Below are positions 51,223 to 60,973 of a DNA stretch of 64,000 nt, one piece after another. Each line of letters begins with the position of its first letter. Positions within the stretch are counted from its first letter, which is position 1. The notes under the pieces are model-generated. The model worked only from the letters and a program-made list of their open reading frames with translations, was not told the origin of the DNA and made no database searches. The position numbers were made by a program, and so were the translations under genes. Origin of the DNA: Janthinobacterium sp. FW305-129 (GTDB lineage: Bacteria; Pseudomonadota; Gammaproteobacteria; Burkholderiales; Burkholderiaceae_D); assembly GCF_020858115.1 (NCBI RefSeq), contig NZ_JACYMM010000011.1, positions 206,774-270,773 of the forward strand, in the 5' to 3' direction.

Positions 51223-52418
51223 GCTGTCTCCTTCGCGCCCTGGCGGACGGCGGTGTTCTTTACTGCGGCGGGCGCGCCCACGTTGATGTCATTCCATACC
51301 TGGCCATAATAAGCACGCACCATGTTCATATAGCGCGCATCTTCCAGCAGGAAGGCGTCGTGGCCGTGCGGCGCGTCGATTTCGGCATAGGTCACCTGGC
51401 GGCGGTTGCACACCAGCGCTTCGACGATTTCGCGGCTGCGCTCGGGCGAGAAGCGCCAGTCGGTGGAAAACGAGGCGAGGAAGAATTTGGCCTTGGTGCC
51501 CGACAGGGCCTTGGCCAGGTCGCCGCCATGCGCGCGCGCCGGGTCGAAGTAGTCGAGCGCCTTGGTAATGAGCAGATAGGTGTTCGCGTCGAAGTATTCG
51601 GAGAACTTGTCGCCCTGGTAGCGCAGATACGATTCGATCTCGAAATCGATGCCGAAGCCGAATTTGTAGTCGCCCGTCTGCGCCGCATCGCGCAGCTTGC
51701 GGCCGAATTTTTCGGCCATGTCATCGTTCGACAGATACGTGATGTGGCCCACCATGCGCGCCACGCGCAAACCGTTCTTCGGCACCACGCCGTGCGCATA
51801 AAAGTCGCCGCCACGATAATCGGGGTCGGACAGGATGGCCTGGCGCGCCACGTCGTTGAAGGCGATGTTTTGCGCCGACAGCTTGGCCGTCGAGGCGATC
51901 ACCACGCAGTGGCGCAGCCGTTCTGGGAACATGATGCTCCACGCCAGCGCCTGCATGCCGCCCAAAGACCCCCCCATCACGGCGGCGAACTGGGCGATGC
52001 CCAGTTCATCGGCCAGGCGCGCCTGCGCGCTGACCCAGTCTTCCACCGTCACGACAGGAAAGCTGGCGCCATACGGCTTGCCGGTGGCGGGATTGGTGTG
52101 CATGGGGCCCGTCGAGCCGAAGCAGGAGCCAAGGTTGTTGACGCCGATGACGAAGAATTTGTCCGTGTCGAGCGGCTTGCCGGGACCGACCATATTGTCC
52201 CACCAGCCCGTGCTTTTCGGCTCGTCCGCGTAGACGCCGGCCACGTGGTGCGAGGCGTTCAGGGCGTGGCAGACCAGCACCGCGTTCGATTTGTCGGCGT
52301 TCAGGGTGCCGTAGGTTTCATACATCAACATATAGTCCCGCAGCGATGCGCCGCTTTGCAGCTGCAGGGGTTGCGCAAAACACATAGTTTGCGGCGAAAC
52401 GATTCCAATGGATGACAT
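51219..52418 (-). CDS. metX: Homoserine O-acyltransferase MetX
   Basis: 399 residues, alpha/beta-hydrolase fold. Nucleophile Ser in [17 protein letters not shown], oxyanion region [17 protein letters not shown], and a C-terminal His in [13 protein letters not shown]. Catalyses acylation of homoserine to enter methionine synthesis. MetX proteins of this family can use acetyl- or succinyl-CoA; the donor cannot be told from sequence alone here, although metW-linked betaproteobacterial members are often succinyl-transferases. Start at 52418 (MSSIGIV) is chosen. Confidence 0.94.
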   Translation of the reverse strand: MSSIGIVSPQTMCFAQPLQLQSGASLRDYMLMYETYGTLNADKSNAVLVCHALNASHHVAGVYADEPKSTGWWDNMVGPGKPLDTDKFFVIGVNNLGSCFGSTGPMHTNPATGKPYGASFPVVTVEDWVSAQARLADELGIAQFAAVMGGSLGGMQALAWSIMFPERLRHCVVIASTAKLSAQNIAFNDVARQAILSDPDYRGGDFYAHGVVPKNGLRVARMVGHITYLSNDDMAEKFGRKLRDAAQTGDYKFGFGIDFEIESYLRYQGDKFSEYFDANTYLLITKALDYFDPARAHGGDLAKALSGTKAKFFLASFSTDWRFSPERSREIVEALVCNRRQVTYAEIDAPHGHDAFLLEDARYMNMVRAYYGQVWNDINVGAPAAVKNTAVRQGAKETA

Positions 52419-52465
52419 GTGTGTCGGTTTATAAAAGGGAGGCGGCCCCACGGGCCATGGTCGAT

Positions 52466-52490
52466 GCAGCACCGCGATGATAGGTGCTGC
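52466..52490. repeat. Hairpin in metX leader
   Basis: GCAGCACC and GGTGCTGC separated by nine bases, 48-72 bases upstream of metX. Perfect stem, no T-run. Position in the leader makes it a candidate for transcript control, but no known riboswitch consensus is recognisable. Confidence 0.5.
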
Positions 52491-52498
52491 AACTTTAA

Positions 52499-52537
52499 CA
52501 TCAGGACACCTCTTGCCGCGCGCGAGGTGTCCTGATG
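52499..52537 (-). terminator. Long-stem terminator or stabiliser after ptsI
   Basis: 14-base perfect arms, CATCAGGACACCTC and GAGGTGTCCTGATG, with an 11-base loop, 15 bases after the ptsI stop. On the minus strand only a weak TTAAAG follows, so termination efficiency is uncertain. Confidence 0.6.
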
Positions 52538-52551
52538 CTTAAGGTGACAGT

Positions 52552-54294
52552 TTACATGAGCTGCAACTGTTGTACGGCTTCCGCGATCACATTTGGTTCC
52601 ATCGAACGCATAATTTTGCGCATTTGTGGTGCGATCAGGCCCAGGTCGCTGTTGAGGATCTCTTGCTTGACCGCCAACAGTTGTGCCGGATGCATGGAAA
52701 ACTCGCGCAAACCCATGCCCAGCAGCAAGCGCGTGAGCTTCACGTCGCCCGCCATCTCGCCGCAGACGGCCACGTCGATGCCCGCCTTGTGGCCGGCCGC
52801 GATCGTCATGGAGATCAGTTGCAGCACGGCCGGATGCAGCGGATTGTACAAATGCGCCACTTCGTAGTCGACCCGGTCGATGGCCAGGGTGTACTGGATC
52901 AGGTCATTCGTGCCGATCGACAGGAAATCCATGCGCTTGACGAACATCGGCAGCGCCAGCGCGGCGGCCGGAATCTCGATCATGGCGCCCACTTCCACGG
53001 CATCGTCGAACTTGACGCCCTCCTCGCGCAGGCTGGCCTTCGCTTGCGCGATCATGGCCAGCGACTGGTCGATCTCGAAGGCATGTGCCAGCATCGGGAT
53101 CAGGATGCGCACCTTGCCAAAGGCGGAAGCGCGCAAAATCGCGCGCAGCTGCGTCAGGAACAATTGCGGCTCGGCCAGGCAGTAACGGATCGCGCGCAAG
53201 CCCAGGGCGGGATTCAAGGCCGTATGGTCGGACTGGTCGAGCGGCTTGTCGGCGCCGATGTCGAGCGTGCGGATGGTCACCACGCGCCCTTTCATCGACT
53301 GCACCGTGTTGCGGTAAGCCTCGAACTGCTCGTCCTCGGTGGGAATCTTGTGGGCGCGGCCCATGAACAGGAATTCGGAGCGGAACAGGCCCACGCCGCT
53401 GGCGCCCGACTCCAGCGCAAACGCGCAATCCTCGGGCAATTCGATATTCGCCAGCAGGGTGACGGGCGTGCCGCATTTGGTCACGGCCGGCGTCTTTTTC
53501 AGCTTGCCCAGCTTCTTGCGCGCGCGCTGCATGGCCACCTGGCGCTCGCGGTACTGCTCCAGCACCAGCGCGCTGGGGTTGGCGATGACCACGCCGGCGT
53601 CGCCATCGATGATCAGCCAGTCGTCCTGCTCGATCAGCATCGACGCCTGCGACATGCCGACGGCGGCGGGTATATCGAGGCTGCGCGCGACGATGGCTGT
53701 GTGCGAGTTCTGTCCGCCCACGTCGGTGATGAAGCCGATGAAGGAGCGGTCGCGAAATTGCAGCATGTCGGCCGGAGAGATGTCGTGCGCGACGACGATC
53801 ATCTGCGCCACCAATTCATCCGCGGTGGCCGCCTTCGGCAGCAGCTGTTCCGTGCCCAGCAAGACCTTCAGCACGCGTTCCGCCACTTGCTGGATGTCGG
53901 CCTTGCGTTCGCGCAAATACGGGTCTTCGATTTCGTCGAACTGCGCCGATAATTCATCAATTTGCGTCAACAGCGCCCATTCGGCGTTGTAATGGCGCGA
54001 ACGGATGATGTCGAGCGGCGCTTCGGCGATCATCGGGTCGGACAGGATCAGCGCATGCACGTCGATGAACGCGCCCAGTTCCGTGGGGGCATCCTTGGGC
54101 AGCTCGTTCCACAGGGTTTGCAGCTCCTTGTGGACGGTGGCGATGGCGTTTTGCAAACGCTGGACTTCGGCTTCGATCTGTTCCTGGGCGACCAGGTAGT
54201 GTTTGACGTCAAGGGCGGCCGGCGCCAGCAGATGCGCGCGGCCAATGGCGATACCGCGGGAAACCGGGATGCCGTGGAGCGTGAAAGATGCCAT
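52552..54294 (-). CDS. ptsI: PTS enzyme I (phosphoenolpyruvate-protein phosphotransferase)
   Basis: 580 residues. Takes phosphate from PEP and passes it to HPr. The phospho-His is in GGQNSHTAIVARS; the PEP-binding barrel has ASGVGLFRSEFLFM, GLRAIRYCL, and the catalytic VAVCGEMAGD Cys. Start at 54294 (MASFTLHG). Part of a minimal PTS with HPr and EIIA-Man, without a sugar permease in the window. Confidence 0.96.
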   Translation of the reverse strand: MASFTLHGIPVSRGIAIGRAHLLAPAALDVKHYLVAQEQIEAEVQRLQNAIATVHKELQTLWNELPKDAPTELGAFIDVHALILSDPMIAEAPLDIIRSRHYNAEWALLTQIDELSAQFDEIEDPYLRERKADIQQVAERVLKVLLGTEQLLPKAATADELVAQMIVVAHDISPADMLQFRDRSFIGFITDVGGQNSHTAIVARSLDIPAAVGMSQASMLIEQDDWLIIDGDAGVVIANPSALVLEQYRERQVAMQRARKKLGKLKKTPAVTKCGTPVTLLANIELPEDCAFALESGASGVGLFRSEFLFMGRAHKIPTEDEQFEAYRNTVQSMKGRVVTIRTLDIGADKPLDQSDHTALNPALGLRAIRYCLAEPQLFLTQLRAILRASAFGKVRILIPMLAHAFEIDQSLAMIAQAKASLREEGVKFDDAVEVGAMIEIPAAALALPMFVKRMDFLSIGTNDLIQYTLAIDRVDYEVAHLYNPLHPAVLQLISMTIAAGHKAGIDVAVCGEMAGDVKLTRLLLGMGLREFSMHPAQLLAVKQEILNSDLGLIAPQMRKIMRSMEPNVIAEAVQQLQLM

Positions 54295-54338
54295 GGGGTG
54301 ACCTGTCGGAATGCGGCTGCGGCTGCGTTCGGCGGGCA

Positions 54339-54608
54339 TTACTCGCCTTCGCCAAACCTGTCATTAATCAGGGCGGTGAGCGCATCGACACATGCCTGCT
54401 CATCATCGCCCTCGGCTTCCAGGGTCACTTTCGCGCCCTTGCCGGCGGCCAGCATCATCACGCCCATGATGGACTTGGCGTTGATGCGGCGCGCGTTGCG
54501 GGTCAGCCAGACGTCGCTCTTGAACTTGGCGGCGAGCTGGGTAAATTTGGCGGAGGCGCGTGCGTGCAGTCCCAGCTTGTTGATGATTTCGAGTTCTTTT
54601 TGAATCAT
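54339..54608 (-). CDS. ptsH: PTS phosphocarrier protein HPr
   Basis: 89 residues. Phosphorylated by EI on H15 in KLGLHARASAK, with the regulatory Ser46 in RINAKSIMGV retained, so control by an HPr kinase is possible. Start at 54608 is the family start. Gap of 44 bp to ptsI. Confidence 0.96.
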   Translation of the reverse strand: MIQKELEIINKLGLHARASAKFTQLAAKFKSDVWLTRNARRINAKSIMGVMMLAAGKGAKVTLEAEGDDEQACVDALTALINDRFGEGE

Positions 54609-54700
54609 TTTTGTATGGTCTCTATCCCTGAATGCGCTACGCTGATGACAATCTTGGCCTATAAAACCCGCCGCCTTCAGGGCGGCGGCCATGCATTTCC

Positions 54701-55111
54701 TTATTCGCCCACGCGGATGCGGTTATCGACGCGCACGGCGCCGCTTTGCGCACCGGCCAGCGCCATCTCCACCACCACGTCGAGCGTGTCGCGGCGATAC
54801 GTGATGGCGCGCAGCAACATCGGCAGACTGATGCCGGCGATGACTTCCACGCGGCCCGCATCGGCCAGCTTGTTGCAGCAGTTCGACGGCGTGCCGCCCT
54901 TCACGTCGGTAATCACCAGCACGCCGGAGCCGTCATCAAGGCGGCAGATGGCTTCGGAGGCCAGCTTTTGCACTTCCGCCAGGTCCTGGTCGGCGACGAC
55001 GTCGATGGCTTCAAAACGTTCTGTTGGCCCGCGAAACACATGCGCGCAGGCGGCGATGAAGGCCTGTCCCAGCGGTGCATGTGTCATGAGCAAAATCCCT
55101 ACCATAGTCAT
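54701..55111 (-). CDS. PTS IIA component, mannose-type (ManX-like)
   Basis: 136 residues. The EIIA-Man fold with phospho-His about residue 11 in MTHAPLGQAF, and ITDVKGGTPSN. It lacks IIB and IIC partners here, so it is likely regulatory, receiving phosphate from HPr. A second ATG two codons later (55105) has a better-spaced AAGGTG; either may be the true start. Lies between gshB and ptsH. Confidence 0.9.
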   Translation of the reverse strand: MTMVGILLMTHAPLGQAFIAACAHVFRGPTERFEAIDVVADQDLAEVQKLASEAICRLDDGSGVLVITDVKGGTPSNCCNKLADAGRVEVIAGISLPMLLRAITYRRDTLDVVVEMALAGAQSGAVRVDNRIRVGE

Positions 55112-55119
55112 TTCACCTT

Positions 55120-56076
55120 CTAGCGCTGCTGCGCTTGCGCAACGCCATGCTCGACGGCATCGACAAACATGGCAGCCACGTCAAAACCTGTCTGCTGCAT
55201 GATTTCCTGGAAGCAAGTCGGGCTGGTGACATTGACTTCCGTCAGATAGTCGCCGATCACGTCCAATCCTACCAGCATCAGGCCCCGCGCGGCCAGGATC
55301 GGGCCCAGCTTTTCTGCGATTTCCAGGTCGCGCGCCGTCAATGGCTGCGCCACGCCCGTGCCGCCGGCCGCCAGGTTGCCCCGTACTTCGCCCGCCTGCG
55401 GGATGCGCGCCAGCGAAAACGGCACCGGCTTGCCGCCGATGACGAGGATGCGCTTGTCGCCCTTGACGATGTCGGCGATGAAACGCTGCGCCATGATCGT
55501 CTGCGCGCCGTTTTCGCTCAAGGTCTCGATGATGGCGCCCAGGTTCAGTCCATCGGCCTTGACGCGGAAGATGCCCGTGCCGCCCATGCCGTCGAGCGGC
55601 TTGAAGATGACGTCCTGGTGCTTGGCGTGGAAGGCGCGCAGGCGCGCTTCATCCGACGTCACCAGGGTCGGCGAGGTGAATTCGGAAAACTGGGCAATGG
55701 CCAGCTTTTCATTGTTGTCGCGGATGGCGGACGGCTTGTTGAAGACGTGCGCGCCCTGCTTTTCCGCCAGTTCCAGCAAATACGTGCCGTACACATATTC
55801 CATGTCGAACGGCGGGTCCTTGCGCTCGATGATGGCGTCCAGGGCGGACAGGCGCACTTCCTCGGTGGAAACGACCTTGTACCAGTCGTGTTCGTCGCCA
55901 GTCAGCGCGATGTGTTTGACCCGTGCCGTGACGATGCCTTCTTCCAGCGCCATATCCTTCTGCTCGAAGGCGTACACGGCGTGGCCGCGTTTGGCCGCCT
56001 CGCGCATCATGGCGAAGGTGGAATCTTTGTAAGTCTTGAAGCCTGCCAGCGGGTCGGCAAGGAATGCAATTTTCAT
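55120..56076 (-). CDS. gshB: Glutathione synthetase
   Basis: 318 residues, ATP-grasp. Joins gamma-glutamylcysteine and glycine. N-terminus KIAFLADPLAGFKTYKDST, ATP-grasp loops FKPLDGMGGTGIF, and the metal-binding NVTSPTCFQEI. Start at 56076. The preceding gene gshA makes its substrate. Confidence 0.97.
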   Translation of the reverse strand: MKIAFLADPLAGFKTYKDSTFAMMREAAKRGHAVYAFEQKDMALEEGIVTARVKHIALTGDEHDWYKVVSTEEVRLSALDAIIERKDPPFDMEYVYGTYLLELAEKQGAHVFNKPSAIRDNNEKLAIAQFSEFTSPTLVTSDEARLRAFHAKHQDVIFKPLDGMGGTGIFRVKADGLNLGAIIETLSENGAQTIMAQRFIADIVKGDKRILVIGGKPVPFSLARIPQAGEVRGNLAAGGTGVAQPLTARDLEIAEKLGPILAARGLMLVGLDVIGDYLTEVNVTSPTCFQEIMQQTGFDVAAMFVDAVEHGVAQAQQR

Positions 56077-56173
56077 GGTGCGTCCAATCGGGGAGCCTGG
56101 ATAAGGAATGCTTGATTCTAGCCGAGATCGCCAAGCGCAGTGGTCACCGCGCCCGGCGAGCCGCAGGGCGGGA

Positions 56174-57472
56174 TCAATACACCTCGGGATTCGGGTCCGT
56201 GCGCTCCATTTCCAGCGACGCGGCCAGCAAGGCCAGGCGCGCCACCACGCCATACACATAGAAGCGGTTCGGCGCGGCCGTGCCCGGCTTGGCCTTCAAG
56301 TCCGGCACGGCATGCTGCTGGGCAAACGCCAGCGGCACGTACTGCGAGCCGGGCGCATTCAGGTTCTGGTCCACGCCCTTCTCCGCGTGCACGCGGTAGA
56401 AACCGCCCACCACATAGCGGTCGATCATGTAGACGACCGGCTCGGCGACGGCATCCTTGATGCTTTCAAACGTGGGCACGCCTTCCTGGATGATCACGTC
56501 CGTGACGACCTTGCCGTCCTTGACGATGGACATCCTGTCGCGCTGCTTGCGCGACAGGTCGCGCACTTCGCTGGCGTCGCGTACCGTCATGATACCCGTG
56601 CCATACGTGCCCGCATCGGGCTTGACGATGACGAAGGGCTTTTCCTTGATGCCATATTCCTTGTATTTCTTGCGTATCTTGGCCAGCAGCACGTCCACGC
56701 TGGCAGCCAGCGCGTCTTCGCCCTCGCCTTCCTGGAAGTTGACGTCGCTGCACTTGGCGTGGAAGGGATTGAGCATCCACGGATCGACATCGATCATCTT
56801 GCCGAATTTTTTCACCACTTCATCGTAAGCCGTGTAGTGGTTGCTCTTGCGGCGCAAGGCCCAGCCCGCATGCAAGGGCGGCAGCAAGCTTTGTTCATGG
56901 ATGTTTTGCAAGATATCGGGGATGCCGTCTGACAAGTCGTTATTCAGCAAGATCGTGCACGGGTCGAAATCCTTCAAGCCCAGGCGGCGGCCATTGTTCA
57001 GGCGCACGAGGGGCTCGATGACGAGCATGTTGCCATCTGGCAACGCCAAGGGTGTCGGCTGGGTAATCTCGGGCGACCACGAACCGAAGCGCACGTGCAG
57101 CCCCGTCTGGCGGAAGATCTGCATCAGGCGCGCCACGTTCTGCAGGTATTGCGGCGTGGTGTTGTGCAATTCCGGCACGATCAGCAGGTTGCGGGCGTCC
57201 GGGCAATACTTGTCGATGGCGGCCATGGCCGCCTGCACGGACAGGGGCAGCATTTCCGTGGCCAGGTTATGAAAGCCGCCAGGGAACAGATTGGTATCGA
57301 CGGGCGCCAGCTTGTAGCCGGCATTGCGCAAGTCTACCGAGCAATAGAAGGGCGGCGTGTGTTCTTGCCACTCCATGCGGAACCAGCGCTCAATGGCCGG
57401 CGTCGCGGCCAGAATCTTTTTTTCGAGGTCGAGCAGCGGTCCGGTCAGGGCCGTGACGAGATGGGGAACCAT
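56174..57472 (-). CDS. gshA: Glutamate--cysteine ligase (proteobacterial ferrooxidans-type GshA)
   Basis: 432 residues. First step of glutathione synthesis. Resembles the alternative proteobacterial GshA group (TIGR02049-like) and not the E. coli enzyme; seen as NLFPGGFHNLATEM, FVIVKPDAGTYGTGIMTV, and YMIDRYVVGGFYRVH. 97 bp before gshB on the same strand. Operon order with gshB and PTS genes is typical of Burkholderiales. Confidence 0.92.
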   Translation of the reverse strand: MVPHLVTALTGPLLDLEKKILAATPAIERWFRMEWQEHTPPFYCSVDLRNAGYKLAPVDTNLFPGGFHNLATEMLPLSVQAAMAAIDKYCPDARNLLIVPELHNTTPQYLQNVARLMQIFRQTGLHVRFGSWSPEITQPTPLALPDGNMLVIEPLVRLNNGRRLGLKDFDPCTILLNNDLSDGIPDILQNIHEQSLLPPLHAGWALRRKSNHYTAYDEVVKKFGKMIDVDPWMLNPFHAKCSDVNFQEGEGEDALAASVDVLLAKIRKKYKEYGIKEKPFVIVKPDAGTYGTGIMTVRDASEVRDLSRKQRDRMSIVKDGKVVTDVIIQEGVPTFESIKDAVAEPVVYMIDRYVVGGFYRVHAEKGVDQNLNAPGSQYVPLAFAQQHAVPDLKAKPGTAAPNRFYVYGVVARLALLAASLEMERTDPNPEVY

Positions 57473-57597
57473 AGTTACATCCTTAAATTATGTGCAGTAT
57501 TCAAAAAAGCACACAGAACTGCCGACTATATTACCGTGTAAGTACCCCAAATCGGGGCAAAAGCCTTGTTTTAAAGACCTTTTCCATTCCCACAACG

Positions 57598-57627
57598 AAA
57601 AAAAGGCACCTCAATGAGGCGCCTTTT
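57598..57627 (-). terminator. Intrinsic terminator after amtB
   Basis: AAAAGGC(A)CCTC-AAT-GAGG(C)GCCTTTT hairpin with one mismatch; on the minus strand it is followed by seven Ts. About 50 bases after the amtB stop. Confidence 0.85.
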
Positions 57628-57676
57628 CCAGCCGGACATGCCGCGCCGGGGCGCGGGCATGCCAGAACATTGCTAT

Positions 57677-59215
57677 TTAGCCATGATATGCTTGCTCGCC
57701 ATGGCTGGTGATGTCGAGGCCTTCGCGCTCTTCTTCTTCCGGTACGCGCAAGCCGATGACGATGTCGACCAGCTTATAGGCGACGATGGAGACCAGCGCC
57801 GACCACAGGATGGTAGTACCGACCGCTTGCGCCTGCACCCACACCTGATGAGCGATCGAATACGGGTCGGCCGACATCTTGTTGGTGACGTAGTCGAAGA
57901 TGCCCTGGCCGCCCAGTTGCGGCGCCGCAAACACGCCCGTCAGCAAGGCGCCGAGGATACCGCCCACGCCATGCACGCCGAACACGTCGAGCGAATCGTC
58001 GGCGCCGATCAGGCGTTTCAGGCCATTCACGCCCCACAAGCAGACGATACCGGCCAGCAAGCCGATGACCAGGCCGCCCATCGGGCCGACAAAGCCGGCC
58101 GCCGGGGTGATCGCCACCAGGCCGGCCACGGCGCCCGATGCGCCACCGAGCATGGAAGGCTTGCCTTTGCTGATCCATTCGCCAAATACCCACGACAGGG
58201 TGGCGGCAGCAGTGGCCAGCAAGGTATTGACGAAAGCCAATGCCGCCACGTCGCCCGCTTCCAGCGAGGAACCCGCATTGAAGCCGAACCAGCCCACCCA
58301 CAGCAGCGACGCACCGATCATGGTCATCGTCAGCGAGTGCGGCGCCATCGATTCGCGGCCGTAGCCGACGCGCTTGCCGATCATGATGGCGCCCACCAGG
58401 CCGGCGACGGCGGCATTGATGTGCACCACGGTGCCGCCGGCGAAGTCCAGCGCGCCTTTTTGCCAGATCCAGCCCGCTTTCAGGGCTTCGCTGGCCGAGG
58501 TGGCGGCGTTGGTGATCAGGTCAGGACCGGTCCAGAACCAGACCATGTGGGCGGCCGGCAGGTAGGCAAACGTGAACCACAGCACGACGAAGGCCAGCAC
58601 GGCGGCAAACTTGGCGCGCTCGGCAAAGGCGCCGACGATCAGTGCGCAAGTGATGGCGGCAAACGTGCCCTGGAAGGCCACGAAGACGAACTCGGGAATG
58701 ACGACGCCCTTGCTGAAGGTGGCGGCGGCGGCAAACGTGCCCTTGGCCGGGTCCCAGATACCGTTCAGGAACAGGCGGTCGAAGCCACCGAAGAAGGCGG
58801 TTTTTTCCGTGAAAGCGATCGAGTAGCCATAAATGCACCACAGCACGATCACCAGCGCGAACACCATGAACACTTGCATCAGCACCGACAGCATGTTTTT
58901 CGAGCGCACCAGGCCGCCGTAGAACAGGGCCAGGCCGGGGATGGTCATCAAAATCACCAGCAAGGTGCTGATCATCATGAAACTGGTGTCGCCCTTGTTG
59001 GCAACGGGCGCGGCGGCTGGCGCGGCAGCGGCCGGGGCCGGAGCGGCGGCAGCCGGCGCTGTTGCGTCAGGCACGGGCGTGACGGCGGGGGCGGCGACGG
59101 CCGACGTCGTGGCCGCCTCCGTCTTGGCGGGAGCATCGGCAAAGCTCGGCGTGGCGACGCCAAACGCACACAGACAGGCAAACCCAGCTAGCAATTTTGT
59201 TATATTTTTACGCAT
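57677..59215 (-). CDS. amtB: Ammonium transporter with N-terminal Ala/Pro-rich extension
   Basis: 512 residues, longer than typical AmtB (about 400-430). The extra length is an N-terminal signal peptide (AGFACLCAFGVATPSFA) and a low-complexity stretch rich in Ala and Pro (about 25-75), followed by eleven membrane helices with MVWFWTGPDLI, VVHINAAVAGLVGA and GVHGVGGILG, where the pore His residues lie. Moves ammonium into the cell and is blocked by GlnK when nitrogen is ample. 11 bp after glnK. Confidence 0.95.
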   Translation of the reverse strand: MRKNITKLLAGFACLCAFGVATPSFADAPAKTEAATTSAVAAPAVTPVPDATAPAAAAPAPAAAAPAAAPVANKGDTSFMMISTLLVILMTIPGLALFYGGLVRSKNMLSVLMQVFMVFALVIVLWCIYGYSIAFTEKTAFFGGFDRLFLNGIWDPAKGTFAAAATFSKGVVIPEFVFVAFQGTFAAITCALIVGAFAERAKFAAVLAFVVLWFTFAYLPAAHMVWFWTGPDLITNAATSASEALKAGWIWQKGALDFAGGTVVHINAAVAGLVGAIMIGKRVGYGRESMAPHSLTMTMIGASLLWVGWFGFNAGSSLEAGDVAALAFVNTLLATAAATLSWVFGEWISKGKPSMLGGASGAVAGLVAITPAAGFVGPMGGLVIGLLAGIVCLWGVNGLKRLIGADDSLDVFGVHGVGGILGALLTGVFAAPQLGGQGIFDYVTNKMSADPYSIAHQVWVQAQAVGTTILWSALVSIVAYKLVDIVIGLRVPEEEEREGLDITSHGEQAYHG

Positions 59216-59226
59216 CGATATTCCCC

Positions 59227-60344
<1,118 letters not shown>

Positions 60345-60426
60345 GGCGATTCCCTTTTATTGAACTTTTAAAGCGGTTGAGGTTTAAAATCTTGGCTGGA
60401 GATCACAAAGCGTTCATACCTTCTTT

Positions 60427-60442
60427 AGCAGAATACGTGCCA
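60427..60442 (-). promoter_or_regulatory. Sigma-54 promoter of porin-glnK-amtB
   Basis: On the minus strand TGGCACGTATTCTGCT: GG at -24 and GC at -12 with exactly ten bases between them, and most of the TGGCACG-N4-TTGCW consensus is present. It lies 83 bases upstream of the porin start, with an NtrC-type site further upstream. Confidence 0.8.
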
Positions 60443-60567
60443 GCTACATTGCCACCTTGATAGGTGCATTTCCGTCCATACATACCCTGCAAGCCGCTGG
60501 GCATGCGGGAATACGCTGCTGGAGCGTTGTGGATTTGCCTATTTTCGCACCAGATTAACACTGCTGT

Positions 60568-60582
60568 GCACCGCAATGGTGC
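60568..60582. promoter_or_regulatory. NtrC-type enhancer site
   Basis: GCACC-GCAAT-GGTGC, an exact match to the NtrC dyad (GCACC-N5-GGTGC). It is about 126 bases upstream of the sigma-54 -24 element, at an enhancer-like distance. A less perfect CCACC/GGTGC pair lies at 60452-60467. Confidence 0.75.
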
Positions 60583-60614
60583 GATGCACATGCCGCACCA
60601 TAAAAGGACTGACC

Positions 60615-60863
60615 ATGGACATGAATACCTTCTTTAACGACTTGCAAGGCAAGATCCACCAAGCCATCGAGAACTCGCCGGCCAAGGATATCGAGAAAAA
60701 CGTGAAATCGATGATGACCCAGGGTTTCGCCCGCCTGGACCTCGTCACGCGCGAAGAATTCGATATCCAGGCACAAGTGCTGGCCAAGACGCGCGCCAAG
60801 CTCGATGCACTGGAATTGCGCCTGATCGAACTGGAAACACGCCTGAACGACCCGAAGGCTTAA
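60615..60863 (+). CDS. ubiK: Ubiquinone biosynthesis accessory factor UbiK (BMFP family)
   Basis: 82 residues. MDMNTFFNDLQGKIHQAIENS and LDLVTREEFDIQAQVLAKTRAKL match the UbiK/YqiC (BMFP) family, a small trimeric coiled-coil protein that helps ubiquinone synthesis. The C-terminal third is a coiled coil. AAGGA lies before the ATG at 60615. The gene is divergent from the porin operon, and its upstream region contains the NtrC site. Confidence 0.9.
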   Translation: MDMNTFFNDLQGKIHQAIENSPAKDIEKNVKSMMTQGFARLDLVTREEFDIQAQVLAKTRAKLDALELRLIELETRLNDPKA

Positions 60864-60973
60864 TGCAGGGCAGGCAAGGCACCGCAATCGGCAGCCTTGC
60901 TGGCACACATCAAGCTTCAGACTGTTGCAAGGGCTAGACTGATACTGCCCGCGTTCGCGGTGCAGGGGGTCTG

